A stretch of 64,000 bases of DNA from Candidatus Jidaibacter acanthamoeba (GTDB lineage: Bacteria; Pseudomonadota; Alphaproteobacteria; Rickettsiales; Midichloriaceae), in NCBI RefSeq assembly GCF_000815465.1, contig NZ_JSWE01000092.1:124001-188000 (forward strand), given 5' to 3'. The notes beneath the pieces are model-generated. The model saw only the letters and a list, made by a program, of their open reading frames with translations, was not told the DNA's origin and made no database searches. Numbering within the stretch: position 1 is the stretch's first letter; the number at the start of each line of letters is the position of its first letter. This document shows, piece by piece, positions 1 through 9,410 of the stretch. Made by a program: the position numbers and the translations under genes.

Positions 1-303
1 GGGAGTGCCTGCATCGGAAACCAGAGCGATTGATTGGCCTTGTTCAATTAGGGTAAGGCACTTCTCGATTTTATTATCCGAAGCATGGTCATCAAATTGG
101 AAGCATTTAGTGTTAATTTGATAAGCGGAAAGCAACTTTTGCGTAACTCTGGTATCTTCACATAATATAACATTAACTTTTTTTAAAGTATCTAAAGCTC
201 TTAAAGTAATATCCTCAAGATTGCCTATTGGTGTAGCAATTATAAACAAAGCGTTAGATATGCTTGAAAATTCATTTTTTTTATTTATCTTATGCTCGTA
301 CAT
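1..303 (-). CDS. rsmI: RsmI, 16S rRNA 2'-O-ribose C1402 methyltransferase (partial, N-terminal part)
   Basis: The reverse strand encodes the first 101 residues of an RsmI-type SAM-dependent methyltransferase, which methylates the ribose of C1402 in 16S rRNA. Visible motifs are [12 protein letters not shown] near residue 22, CEDTR near residue 50 and LVSDAGTP at the window edge, all in family order. The gene runs off the left edge, so the C-terminal lobe is not seen. The start is ATG at 303; no other ATG precedes the IATPIG motif. It is divergent from an LpoA-like lipoprotein gene, the same pairing as yraL-yraM in gammaproteobacteria, which supports both calls. Only 19 bp separate the two start codons. 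Confidence 0.93.
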   Translation of the reverse strand, partial: MYEHKINKKNEFSSISNALFIIATPIGNLEDITLRALDTLKKVNVILCEDTRVTQKLLSAYQINTKCFQFDDHASDNKIEKCLTLIEQGQSIALVSDAGTP

Positions 304-322
304 TAATTTACAATTATTATTT

Positions 323-1495
323 ATGTTGAAGAAAATTTTTATCGTTTTATCTTTATTAACACTAACCGGCTGTACTAGCAATAATGTTGATAATAAACAA
401 GTTGAACTTCAACCCATCCCGGAAAAAAATGTTTCAGAAAACCATCGAAGATTAGAGGTCGCTCTTCTCCTACCGCTCTCAGGGGAGCATGCCGAGATAG
501 GTAATAATATGCTGCAAGCTACCCGACTTGCTCTTCATGAATTAAAAGTAAGCCAAGTTAATATCAACCCGATCGATATCGGAAGCGATATAGCCCACCC
601 AGAAGAAATTTTAAATTTATTAGATGAAAAAAAATATGATATTATCGTCGGTCCTATATTTTCCCATCATACAAAAGTAATTTACAGTTATGCTTACAAA
701 CATCAAATCCCGCTTATTTCTTTTTCAAATGATATCAGTTTATTAAATAATGAGGGGTTATTTTTAATCGGGATAATGCCTGATCAAGTTATTAATAGAG
801 TTGTAAACTATGCGGCACTGGAAGGATATAATAAACTCTTCGGATTGTTGCCTGAGAACAGATATGGCTTGTATATTGAAAACATTCTTAAAAACAATGC
901 GGAAGGAGGTAATTATCAAGTTATAGATATAGCTAGATATATTCATTCTCATGATACCGCCTTAACAAATGCTCAAAATGCTTTAACCATTATTAAAGCT
1001 GCTATATTAAAACAAGCGGCAGTTGAAGGAAATAATACAAAAAGCTTTGCACTTCTAATGCCGGAGGGTGGAGAATTTACCTATGAAATTACAAAAGATA
1101 TGTATGCTTGGGCAGAAGAAAATAAAATTAAATTAAAATTCCTCGGATCCCCGCAATGGGATAATAAAAAACTGGTTTCAGCAAAACATTTAAACGGTGC
1201 TTGGATTGCAGCTGCTCCGAATTTACACTTAAAAAATTTCGAACAACGATTCTATGATAATAATAACGTAGAACCATTTAAGATATCGGCTCTTGCTTAT
1301 GATGCAGCGGCATTACTTGCGGTATTATCAACTAAAGATAATATTTTAGAAGCTTTGCTGGATGATGGCGGGTTTCAAGGTGCTTCCGGTATCTTCAGAT
1401 TTAAAAAAGACGGTAGCAATGAAAGAATGCTCTCTATATTTGAAATTGAAAAAGGTGAATTGAAAGAAATTGATCCCGCCGGCTCAAGTTTTTAA
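323..1495 (+). CDS. LpoA/LppC-like lipoprotein, penicillin-binding protein activator
   Basis: A 390-residue lipoprotein whose periplasmic-binding-protein-like fold matches the LppC/LpoA family. LpoA activates class A penicillin-binding proteins from the outer membrane. The start chosen is ATG at 323, which gives MLKKIF, a hydrophobic segment and the lipobox LTGC near residue 18; a longer in-frame reading from 221 would bury this signal inside rsmI. It is much shorter than E. coli LpoA (about 680) and contains only the C-terminal domain, as is usual in alphaproteobacteria. The motifs LLLPLSG near residue 50 and IVGPIFS near residue 107 fit the ligand-binding fold. It suggests some peptidoglycan synthesis, in line with murG further along. 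Confidence 0.85.
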   Translation: MLKKIFIVLSLLTLTGCTSNNVDNKQVELQPIPEKNVSENHRRLEVALLLPLSGEHAEIGNNMLQATRLALHELKVSQVNINPIDIGSDIAHPEEILNLLDEKKYDIIVGPIFSHHTKVIYSYAYKHQIPLISFSNDISLLNNEGLFLIGIMPDQVINRVVNYAALEGYNKLFGLLPENRYGLYIENILKNNAEGGNYQVIDIARYIHSHDTALTNAQNALTIIKAAILKQAAVEGNNTKSFALLMPEGGEFTYEITKDMYAWAEENKIKLKFLGSPQWDNKKLVSAKHLNGAWIAAAPNLHLKNFEQRFYDNNNVEPFKISALAYDAAALLAVLSTKDNILEALLDDGGFQGASGIFRFKKDGSNERMLSIFEIEKGELKEIDPAGSSF

Positions 1496-1512
1496 TTAAC
1501 AATTCTAGTAAA

Positions 1513-1539
1513 AACCCTTTAAATAAATTTTAAAGGGTT
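1513..1539. terminator. Bidirectional stem-loop terminator
   Basis: A 9-bp stem AACCCTTTA/TAAAGGGTT with an AT-rich loop lies between the convergent lipoprotein gene and the 314-residue gene, with A and T runs on either side. It probably ends both transcripts. Confidence 0.75.
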
Positions 1540-1548
1540 CTCATTAAT

Positions 1549-2493
1549 TTATAACTCATCATGTGTGTTAATAATTGAAAATGAAGTAGAGAATATATCC
1601 GTTCTTTCAGGAGAGTTTAAGCATTCACGTTCAGCTTTATATGCGGAGGAAGTAGAATAAGAGCGAGAGGTATCACCAAAGCACTGTTTGTATGCTTCAA
1701 GGGTAATAGCATATTTAACTCCGTATTTAGCCCGGCATTCAGATTGTTTAGAATATGAATAACTTTTTATAAATTGATAAAATTCTTGAGTTTCTGGGGG
1801 GCATTCATGAAAGTACAATCCTGTTTTCGTATCAGTATTAACCAAATAACCTTGAGGGCCTATATCTTCAAGAAATGCATAAGACCATGCATTTTCTCCT
1901 TTATCGTCAACACAAAGTTTTAGGGTGTTTGGAAGGGATTCTAAATTTAAGTTAATAAAATCCTCATGCTCCTTGCTTTGAGTGAAAAATGCTTGTTCAT
2001 TATTTTTATCAAGATTAAAACACGGTTTCATATCTTCCGCAGACATAAACTTGTATATGTGATCTGCAACTGATTCAGCTATTTTATTATATGTAAATGA
2101 AGATAACGAATATATAAGATTTTCAGCTATATCATATGGTTTATAAAATAATGAAACGAGCGTAGTTATTTTAGGCTCTATATTTTCTTCATATGTACTG
2201 AAATATTTCAGGTAGCTATTTAAAGTCTCCATTGAATATTTTAAGCGGTAGTAATTCCCCACACAATCTAATGCAATATGGCCAGCCCCCATTATCAAAG
2301 CAATAGTATTATGGTTCGTAAATCGTGCTATCCCATAAGGGATTAGTAATATGTATTTTGCTACTTCAAGTGCAAGTATATTATAAATTTTATTAATTTC
2401 GGTTCCAGCTAGATAAAACTCGAATGCATTGTTATATGGTAAAATATCGGGAGGGGTTTTAGGATTATTATTCTTTAAGCTGTTACTTGGCAT
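1549..2493 (-). CDS. Hypothetical protein, 314 residues, one or two membrane segments
   Basis: I do not recognise this family. After a short polar N-terminus there is a hydrophobic stretch at about residues 43-58 and a weaker Ala/Gly-rich one at about 66-78, so it may be membrane-associated. The remainder is soluble and cysteine-bearing, with CX motifs near residues 163, 196, 240, 258 and 275. The C-terminus is Ser/Tyr-rich. It is convergent with the lipoprotein gene and shares its terminator. Just upstream on the same strand, sequence resembling its N-terminal segment (LEF-LAG-I-K pattern) survives in a decayed state, which suggests a former tandem duplication. No clear Shine-Dalgarno sequence precedes the ATG. 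Confidence 0.65.
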   Translation of the reverse strand: MPSNSLKNNNPKTPPDILPYNNAFEFYLAGTEINKIYNILALEVAKYILLIPYGIARFTNHNTIALIMGAGHIALDCVGNYYRLKYSMETLNSYLKYFSTYEENIEPKITTLVSLFYKPYDIAENLIYSLSSFTYNKIAESVADHIYKFMSAEDMKPCFNLDKNNEQAFFTQSKEHEDFINLNLESLPNTLKLCVDDKGENAWSYAFLEDIGPQGYLVNTDTKTGLYFHECPPETQEFYQFIKSYSYSKQSECRAKYGVKYAITLEAYKQCFGDTSRSYSTSSAYKAERECLNSPERTDIFSTSFSIINTHDEL

Positions 2494-2639
2494 TATACAA
2501 ATAGGAGATTATGTGTTTATAGATGGACTATACACTAAATATGTTAAAATTTTATTATGGGAGCCGCAATTTTATTATATAATTAATTTTATAATAGCTA
2601 AAGTTCAGCAAGCAAATTTGCTCTTAGGTCATTAAATCT

Positions 2640-3447
2640 ATATCCGGATTTATCTATTCATAAGTATGTATATGAACCACTAGAGCAAGAATAATTCCTA
2701 TTAAGGGGCATATATGCAGGTTTGAAAAATCTTCTTATTATTCATCTTTCTTCTTTTTTATTAACCCTTAATAAAGTATTTTAAAGTTAGGGTAATCTAT
2801 TTGCTTATAACCACTGGAAATTGTCTCTTTTGTTAATAATTGTTTTTCTTCATCGAGTGTAAAACAGCGGTTGAGTACTGCTTACTATTAATGAAAACAC
2901 ATAAAGAGGCTTGGAAATTAATTCAGGGTTTCCATATAAGTAAAATAAACCTATAGGAAGAGTAAAGATTGATGGAGAATACAGGTTTTCAGGAAGAATA
3001 CTGGAGAAAATATAATGGCTTTGATAAGCTACTTCAATAGCGGAAGCAATTGTACTTACTGCTGAAGCCGTAAATATTTTAACAGAATCCGACCAAGTTA
3101 ATTCTTTAAAGAATCATGATAAATATCAGCCGAACATTTAAGAGTATGCAAAATAACTAATTTGAATAATTGAGATGATTGCATCCATTTGCATTAGCAT
3201 TCGTTCCAGAATATATGAAACCGCTAACCACACTACCTGTGCCAAAATTTGTTATATTTTTTAAATATTTTCTAAAAACTTAAAAGGAATAAATACATTA
3301 AGCAAGATATTTTATGTTAATAAGAGGAGTTGTTTATTTAATTATAAATAAAGCAATAAAATGCATTTATCCAAGGTGATGTTTATACAGGCAACCCATT
3401 TGCCTATCTTATTTCCGGCTAAAAACTCGAGTACTATATAAAATTTC
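2640..3447 (-). pseudogene. Decayed coding remnant, probably a paralogue of the 314-residue protein
   Basis: This kilobase has no long open frame. On the reverse strand 3342-3431 reads LEFLAGNKIGKW followed by a hydrophobic stretch ending ILLLYL. It aligns by eye with FEFYLAGTEINKI...YILLIPY near the start of the neighbouring 314-residue protein. A second open stretch, roughly 2850-3085, carries an LFYLYGNPELISKPLYVFS-type pattern similar to the LFYKPYDIAENLIYSLSSF segment of the neighbour. Stops and frame changes separate the pieces. The order of the pieces matches the intact gene, so a tandem duplicate that has decayed is the simplest reading. The similarity was judged by eye only. Confidence 0.45.
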
Positions 3448-3476
3448 TTGCATATAAATCTTTTGGGCATTATCTA
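3448..3476 (+). promoter_or_regulatory. Candidate sigma-70 promoter for nuoJKLMN
   Basis: TTGCAT at 3448-3453 and TATCTA at 3471-3476 are separated by 17 bases, about 30 bases before the nuoJ start. There is no other gene close upstream, so the operon needs its own promoter here. Confidence 0.4.
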
Positions 3477-3506
3477 TATCATATCAAATATTTTTATAAA
3501 CGGATA

Positions 3507-4124
3507 ATGCAAGAGCTAGTATTTTATTCTTTTGCCATATTGATTGTGCTTTCTGCGCTGATGGTGGTTAGTGTTAAAAACCCGGTGCATGCAGTACTAT
3601 TTTTAATCTTTGCATTTTTTAATGCATCCGGATTGTTTATATTAATCGGTGCAGAGTATATAGCAATGACCTTAGTTATAGTTTATGTAGGAGCAGTCAT
3701 GGTGCTTTTCTTATTCGTTATCATGATGCTTGATGTTGATTTTGCAGTTCTTAAGCAAGGGTTTCTTAAAACTATGCCGCTTGTTGTCGTGCTCGGAGTA
3801 ATTATTTTTGCCGAGCTTTTTTATGCTATTAAAGCCTCAGATAATATTAAATTTAACTCTATCCCTATCCCTATCCCTATCCCCCTTTTAGACCCTAATA
3901 TTCCTAATACTCAAGCTTTAGGGCTTAGAATATATACAGAGTATTTCTTTGCTTTTCAGGTCTCAGGTTTAATTTTACTTGTAGCTATGATCGGTGCAAT
4001 CGTGCTTACCATAAGACATGAAAAGAGAGTAAGACGGCAAAATATACATACGCAAATAACCAGGAAAAAAGAAGATACGGTTAAACTTGTAAACGTAAAA
4101 GTCGGAGAAGGAGTAGATATTTAA
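3507..4124 (+). CDS. nuoJ: NADH-quinone oxidoreductase subunit J
   Basis: A 205-residue integral membrane subunit of respiratory complex I, with five predicted helices. The segment [17 protein letters not shown]-like (around residues 57-75) is the typical NuoJ third helix. It is the first gene of a nuoJKLMN block, and its stop codon overlaps the nuoK ATG by one base. Odd feature: between helices the DNA has four tandem copies of CTATCC (3859-3882), encoding an IPIPIP run. Because the unit is six bases, copy-number changes would stay in frame and only lengthen the loop. The genes for subunits A to I are not in this window, as complex I genes are split in many Rickettsiales. Confidence 0.95.
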   Translation: MQELVFYSFAILIVLSALMVVSVKNPVHAVLFLIFAFFNASGLFILIGAEYIAMTLVIVYVGAVMVLFLFVIMMLDVDFAVLKQGFLKTMPLVVVLGVIIFAELFYAIKASDNIKFNSIPIPIPIPLLDPNIPNTQALGLRIYTEYFFAFQVSGLILLVAMIGAIVLTIRHEKRVRRQNIHTQITRKKEDTVKLVNVKVGEGVDI

Positions 4125-4450
4125 TGAAGACAATGTTATTCGGAAATATCGGTTTAAATCATTATTTAACCTTATCAACAATTTTATTTGTTATTGGAGT
4201 GTGCGGGATATTCATCAACCGCAAAAGTATTATCACTATTTTAATGTCAATTGAGCTTATGTTGCTGGCGGTTAATATTAACTTCGTGACCTTCTCGGTA
4301 GTGCTTAATGATTATTATGGGCAGATTTTTACTATATTTATACTGACCGTGGCAGCGGCGGAAGCAGCGATCGGGCTTGCAATACTGGTCGTTTACTTTA
4401 GGAATAAAGGTGACGTTGACGTTGAATCAGTTAAAGCGATGAAAGGGTAG
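4124..4450 (+). CDS. nuoK: NADH-quinone oxidoreductase subunit K
   Basis: A 108-residue, three-helix complex I membrane subunit. The motif [15 protein letters not shown] around residues 40-54 carries the conserved glutamate of helix 2, and [13 protein letters not shown] around residues 77-89 carries the second one in helix 3; both belong to the proton-transfer path. Length is normal for NuoK. It starts at ATG 4124, sharing one base with the nuoJ stop, so translation is probably coupled. It is followed after five bases by nuoL. Confidence 0.97.
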   Translation: MKTMLFGNIGLNHYLTLSTILFVIGVCGIFINRKSIITILMSIELMLLAVNINFVTFSVVLNDYYGQIFTIFILTVAAAEAAIGLAILVVYFRNKGDVDVESVKAMKG

Positions 4451-4455
4451 GAGTT

Positions 4456-6396
4456 ATGAGCTTAGAATTATATGCAATACTATTAGTTTTTTCTCCTCTC
4501 GTTGCAGCTGCTGCTGTCGGGTTTAATACGCGTATAATAAGCGATTATTTAGCGCAAGCAATTACCTGTAGCGGAGTAATTATTTCAGCTTTATGTGCAG
4601 GGGTGCTTTTTAAATCAGTGGCTTTAGATGGTGCGATAGTTCATATTAAGCTTCTGGAATGGATTAGAAGCGGCAGTTTTATAGTTGACTGGTCTATTTA
4701 TATAGATGTGCTGACTTCAATGATGCTCTTATTGATTACTTCAGTTTCCGCTCTAGTACATATCTACTCGATCGGATATATGAGTCATGATGCACATAAG
4801 CCAAGATTTATGGCATACCTTTCTTTATTCACTTTTTGTATGATTATGTTAGTTTGTGCTGACAATCTGGTGCAGCTTTTTTTCGGATGGGAAGGAGTAG
4901 GTTTAAGTTCTTATCTTTTAATCGGGTTTTGGTATAAACGTGAGAGTGCGAGCTCAGCAGCAATGAAAGCTTTCCTGGTAAATAGAGTAGGGGACTTCGG
5001 TTTTGCGCTTGGAATATTTTTAATTTATCTGACCTTCGGAAGTGTGGAATTTTCGCAAATATTTCCACAGATTCCGGGAAAGTTAAATCAGACGGTTCCC
5101 TTTATGGGCTGTGAAGTAAGTACTATTACTGTAATATGTTTGTTATTGTTTATCGGATGCATGGGTAAATCCGCACAGCTCGGCTTACATACATGGTTGC
5201 CCGATGCTATGGAAGGGCCTACTCCGGTTTCTGCGCTTATTCACGCTGCAACCATGGTAACGGCCGGTGTATTTTTAACTGCAAGGTGTTCGCCTCTTTT
5301 TGAGCATTCCGAAGTTGCGCTAAATGTAATAACTATAGTCGGAGCATTTACTTGTATTTTTGCTGCGACCGTGGCATTAGTGCAAACGGATATTAAAAAA
5401 ATTATTGCATACTCAACCTGTAGCCAACTCGGCTATATGTTTTTTGCAAGCGGAGTTTCCGCTTATGCCGCCGGCGTATTTCATTTACTAACCCACGGTT
5501 TCTTTAAAGCATTACTTTTCTTGAGCGCGGGAAGTGTCATCCATGCAATGAGTGATGAGCAAAATATTAATAAAATGGGCGGTATTTGGAAATTAATACC
5601 TTTTACCTTTGTTATGATGTGGATCGGTTCTCTTGCTTTGGGCGGAATATATCCGTTTGCAGGGTTTTATTCTAAAGATATTATATTAGAATCAGCTTAT
5701 GCAGCAGGATCTATCTATGGGAAAACTGCCTATTGGCTTGGAATTAGTGCGGCTGTGCTTACAGCTTTTTACTCTTGGCGCTTATTAATTTTAGTGTTTC
5801 AAGGTAAAACCAGAGCGAGTAAAGAAGTTATTTCTCATGTGCATGAATCTCCGCTTTCTATGACGGTTCCGTTACTTATTCTGGCGGTAGGTGCTGTATT
5901 TGCAGGATATATCGGATATAATACACTCGATATAGTAAACTCGAACGGGGAGTTCTGGAGGAGCTCAATTGTTTGGCTTGAACACCATAATACTTTAGAG
6001 AAAGCTCATCATGTTGAAGCATGGGTGAAATGGTTGCCTCTTTTTGCAGGTATATTCGGTATTTTTACGGCATATATTCTTTATATGTTTGCACCTAATC
6101 TACCTAACCGAATTCAAAGAACATTTAGCGTAGTACACAAATTCTTATTTAACAAATGGTATTTTGATGAGCTGTATAATGTGCTGTTTGTAAAATCTTC
6201 TAAGTTACTCGGATTAAAACTATGGAAGATAGCGGATGCAAGAATAGTTGATAGTATACCGAACGGAGCAGCGCTGGCTTCATATAGATTTGCAAGAGTG
6301 GTAAGCTTTTTGCAGACCGGTTATATTTACCACTATGCACTTGTAATGCTTCTAGGGCTTGTATTATTATTAACATGGTCACTTATTAGGATTTGA
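4456..6396 (+). CDS. nuoL: NADH-quinone oxidoreductase subunit L
   Basis: A 646-residue antiporter-like proton-pumping subunit of complex I at the distal end of the membrane arm. The motif FFGWEGVGLSSYLLIGFW near residues 139-156 carries the key glutamate. TWLPDAMEGPTPVSALIHA near 245-263 and the broken-helix lysine region follow in order. The C-terminus contains the long lateral helix and final anchor expected of NuoL. A good Shine-Dalgarno (GGAG) precedes the ATG. Length is typical for the family. It is transcribed with nuoK and nuoM. Confidence 0.97.
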   Translation: MSLELYAILLVFSPLVAAAAVGFNTRIISDYLAQAITCSGVIISALCAGVLFKSVALDGAIVHIKLLEWIRSGSFIVDWSIYIDVLTSMMLLLITSVSALVHIYSIGYMSHDAHKPRFMAYLSLFTFCMIMLVCADNLVQLFFGWEGVGLSSYLLIGFWYKRESASSAAMKAFLVNRVGDFGFALGIFLIYLTFGSVEFSQIFPQIPGKLNQTVPFMGCEVSTITVICLLLFIGCMGKSAQLGLHTWLPDAMEGPTPVSALIHAATMVTAGVFLTARCSPLFEHSEVALNVITIVGAFTCIFAATVALVQTDIKKIIAYSTCSQLGYMFFASGVSAYAAGVFHLLTHGFFKALLFLSAGSVIHAMSDEQNINKMGGIWKLIPFTFVMMWIGSLALGGIYPFAGFYSKDIILESAYAAGSIYGKTAYWLGISAAVLTAFYSWRLLILVFQGKTRASKEVISHVHESPLSMTVPLLILAVGAVFAGYIGYNTLDIVNSNGEFWRSSIVWLEHHNTLEKAHHVEAWVKWLPLFAGIFGIFTAYILYMFAPNLPNRIQRTFSVVHKFLFNKWYFDELYNVLFVKSSKLLGLKLWKIADARIVDSIPNGAALASYRFARVVSFLQTGYIYHYALVMLLGLVLLLTWSLIRI

Positions 6397-6402
6397 TGGT
6401 TT

Positions 6403-7914
6403 ATGAATAGTTTTCCGATTTTAACAATTTTAATTTTGCTTCCGCTTATCGGAGCTTCTTTAGTCTTTATGACTAATAACGAAAAAAAATCCTTATTACT
6501 TATAAAGTCTATTGCTCTTATCACTACACTTATAGAGTTCATAGTCTCGCTTTACGTATGGGGGTTATATGACCCTAGTAACGCTTCTTTACAATTTGTA
6601 GAGAAAAAAGCTTGGATAGATGGTTATAATGTTCATTATTCGCTTGGTATCGACGGGATATCAATATTTTTTGTTCTGCTTACGACATTTTTACTTCCTA
6701 TTTGTATTCTTGCCGGTTGGAATAGTATTAAGAAGCGCGTAAAAGAATATATGATTAATTTTTTAGTGCTGGAAGCATTAGTAATCGGCACATTTTGTGC
6801 AGCTGATATTCTTCTGTTCTTTGTATTTTTTGAAGCTGTTTTAATTCCTATGTTTTTAATTATTGGGGTTTGGGGCGGAGAGAAACGGGTATACGCCGCA
6901 TTCAAATTTTTCCTTTATACCTTTTTCGGTTCGGTGTTTTTACTAATCTCTTTTATATTTATATATTATCATACAGATACAACCGATATATTTGAGTTAT
7001 ACGATATACTTCCTACCTATACTTTAGAAGTGCAGAAATGGTTATGGCTTGGGATGTTTGTTTCTTTTGCGGTAAAAGTTCCGATGTGGCCGGTTCACAC
7101 CTGGCTTCCCGATGCGCACGTACAAGCTCCGACTTCAGGATCGGTAATATTGGCGGGTGTATTATTAAAATTAGGCGGGTACGGGTTTTTAAGATTTTCT
7201 TTACCTATGCTTCCTGAAGCATCTCACTATTTTGCCGATCTGGTAATAATCCTAAGTATTATTGCTGTAATATATACTTCACTTGTTGCATTGATGCAGG
7301 AAGATATGAAAAAGTTAATTGCTTACTCTTCGGTTGCCCATATGGGCTTTGTAACTGCCGGAATTTTCGCTTTCACACAACAGGGAATTGAAGGAGCAGT
7401 ATTTCAGATGGTTAGTCATGGTTTGGTCTCAGGTGCTCTGTTCCTTTGTGTAGGAGTAGTTTATGATAGAATGCACACCAAAGAAATCGCATTTTATAGT
7501 GGATTAGCCAGCTTAATGCCTAAATTTGCACTTGTGTTTATGGTTTTTATGCTTGCTTCCGTTGCGCTTCCCGGTACCTCTGGGTTTGTGGGGGAATTTT
7601 TAGTATTACTTGGGGTATTTGAAGCAAATAAAATTTATGGTGCATTAGTCGCCACCGGAATGGTTTTAGGTGCAGCATACATGCTATGGCTTTATGCAAG
7701 AGTGATGTTCACAGAAGTGAGAAATGAAAAACTTGCCTTAATTTCTGATTTGGATAAAAGGGAAGTTGCTGCTTTTCTCCCGCTCTTGTTCCTAGTTATT
7801 ATTTTAGGGATTTATCCTAAGGTTATAACTAAAAATATCGCAAGCTCCGTTGAGGTGCTGAAAGATATTGTAGACCAAAGTGCTATAAATGATATAAATG
7901 ATACAAACTATTAA
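6403..7914 (+). CDS. nuoM: NADH-quinone oxidoreductase subunit M
   Basis: A 503-residue proton-pumping membrane subunit of complex I, with about 14 helices. The FFEAVLIPMFLIIGVWGG motif near residues 145-162 contains the conserved glutamate, and HTWLPDAHVQAPTSGSVILA near residue 231 is the signature of the antiporter-like fold. It starts six bases after the nuoL stop and is followed almost directly by nuoN. The length is normal. Nothing unusual was seen. Confidence 0.97.
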   Translation: MNSFPILTILILLPLIGASLVFMTNNEKKSLLLIKSIALITTLIEFIVSLYVWGLYDPSNASLQFVEKKAWIDGYNVHYSLGIDGISIFFVLLTTFLLPICILAGWNSIKKRVKEYMINFLVLEALVIGTFCAADILLFFVFFEAVLIPMFLIIGVWGGEKRVYAAFKFFLYTFFGSVFLLISFIFIYYHTDTTDIFELYDILPTYTLEVQKWLWLGMFVSFAVKVPMWPVHTWLPDAHVQAPTSGSVILAGVLLKLGGYGFLRFSLPMLPEASHYFADLVIILSIIAVIYTSLVALMQEDMKKLIAYSSVAHMGFVTAGIFAFTQQGIEGAVFQMVSHGLVSGALFLCVGVVYDRMHTKEIAFYSGLASLMPKFALVFMVFMLASVALPGTSGFVGEFLVLLGVFEANKIYGALVATGMVLGAAYMLWLYARVMFTEVRNEKLALISDLDKREVAAFLPLLFLVIILGIYPKVITKNIASSVEVLKDIVDQSAINDINDTNY

Positions 7915-7925
7915 CTTTGAGAAAT

Positions 7926-9410
7926 ATGTATTCAATTTGGTATGACCTTTCTGTTATAGTGCCGGAATTAAACTTAATCTTCGGTGCATTGCTTTTTCTT
8001 CTCTTCGGTGCTTTTACAAAGAAAAACACTTTAAAGTATGTTTGTTACGGCGCAATTGTTTTGATGATAGCTTCTATTTATCATGTATGTGCAAATACAG
8101 TTAAAGATACTATGCTTTTTAACGGCATGTTATTAGTTAATGAATATACCTCCCTTATAAAAATTTTACTTTTGATCGCTGCGATAGTTATATTCTTCAT
8201 GCAAGCTTCCTTAGAGAGAACTGATCAATATATTAGTTTTGAAATGCCGGTGCTTATGATGCTTTCAACCTCCGGAATGATGTTTTTAGTTAGTTCTAAG
8301 AACTTTTTAAGTCTTTACTTAAGCTTGGAACTTATGAGTTTACCGCTTTATATTATGGCCGCATTTAACCGTAATAATGAGTTTTCCGCTGAAGCCGGTC
8401 TAAAATACTTTGTTTTAGGCGCACTTTCATCCGGACTTTATTTATTCGGGGCATCTTTACTATACGGATTTACCGGTACGGGAGGATTTGAAGCAATAAC
8501 GCACTATCATTATAATGCTGCCGCCATGGGTATTAATAGTGGTAATATGTTGCCTGTCATAATGTTAACCGGAATTATTTTTATAGTAGTTTCAATATGT
8601 TTTAAAGTTTCCGCTGCACCGTTTCATATGTGGGCGCCGGATGTTTACCAAGGCTCACCGACTATAGTGACTGCATTTTTTGCTGCTCTCCCGAAGGTGG
8701 CAATGCTTGCATTATTTGCGCGTCTCTTATCTGATCCGTATAATTTATTATTAGGGTTATATAAATTTGATCAAATCATTATATTTATCTCTATAGCCTC
8801 TATGTTTATCGGAAGCTTCGGTGCTATAATGCAAAAAAGTATAAAGAGGATGCTGGCTTATAGTTCGATTGCGCATGTAGGTTTTGCATTAATCGGTATT
8901 GCCGCTAACCAAGTTGAAGGTTTAAGAGGATTCATCGTTTATATTATAATTTACTTAGCAATGACTTTAGGAATATTTGCTTGCATTCTAATGCTAAGAA
9001 AAGATGATGAATATAAAGATAATATATCAGATTTATCAGGCATTGCTAAAAAATATCCGTATTTAGCTTTTGCAATAGCAGTGTTGATGTTTTCCCTTGC
9101 AGGTATACCTCCGCTTGCCGGATTTTTTGCTAAATTTTATGTACTCTTGGCGGCAATTAAAGAAGGGATGTATATTTATTCGGTTGCTGCGGTTATTGCA
9201 AGTGTTATCTCTGCATTTTACTATTTAAGAATTGTTAAAATTATGTATTTTGATGAAACGAAAAATTCGGTACAAGGTTTCTTCCCGATTACTTTAAAAG
9301 TTATCGCGGCTTTAACGGTAGTGTTTAACCTGCTGTATTTTATTTTCCCGACTCCTATAGTTATTATTGCTGAGGAAGTAGTAAAAGTATTATTAGATTG
9401 GCATCCATGA
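7926..9410 (+). CDS. nuoN: NADH-quinone oxidoreductase subunit N
   Basis: A 494-residue proton-pumping subunit of complex I. ELMSLPLYIMAAF near residue 136 and HMWAPDVYQGSPTIVTAFF near residue 233 are family signatures. I chose ATG 7926 rather than TTG 7917 because a GAG lies at a suitable distance upstream and TTG offers no better site. Its TGA overlaps the ATG of birA (ATGA), so biotin ligase is translationally coupled, the nuoN-birA order known from many alphaproteobacteria. Confidence 0.95.
   Translation: MYSIWYDLSVIVPELNLIFGALLFLLFGAFTKKNTLKYVCYGAIVLMIASIYHVCANTVKDTMLFNGMLLVNEYTSLIKILLLIAAIVIFFMQASLERTDQYISFEMPVLMMLSTSGMMFLVSSKNFLSLYLSLELMSLPLYIMAAFNRNNEFSAEAGLKYFVLGALSSGLYLFGASLLYGFTGTGGFEAITHYHYNAAAMGINSGNMLPVIMLTGIIFIVVSICFKVSAAPFHMWAPDVYQGSPTIVTAFFAALPKVAMLALFARLLSDPYNLLLGLYKFDQIIIFISIASMFIGSFGAIMQKSIKRMLAYSSIAHVGFALIGIAANQVEGLRGFIVYIIIYLAMTLGIFACILMLRKDDEYKDNISDLSGIAKKYPYLAFAIAVLMFSLAGIPPLAGFFAKFYVLLAAIKEGMYIYSVAAVIASVISAFYYLRIVKIMYFDETKNSVQGFFPITLKVIAALTVVFNLLYFIFPTPIVIIAEEVVKVLLDWHP

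Noticed and set aside
3859-3882. CTATCC tandem copies as a CRISPR or satellite array
   Set aside because: Four 6-base units without spacers, inside a conserved coding frame; a simple repeat only.
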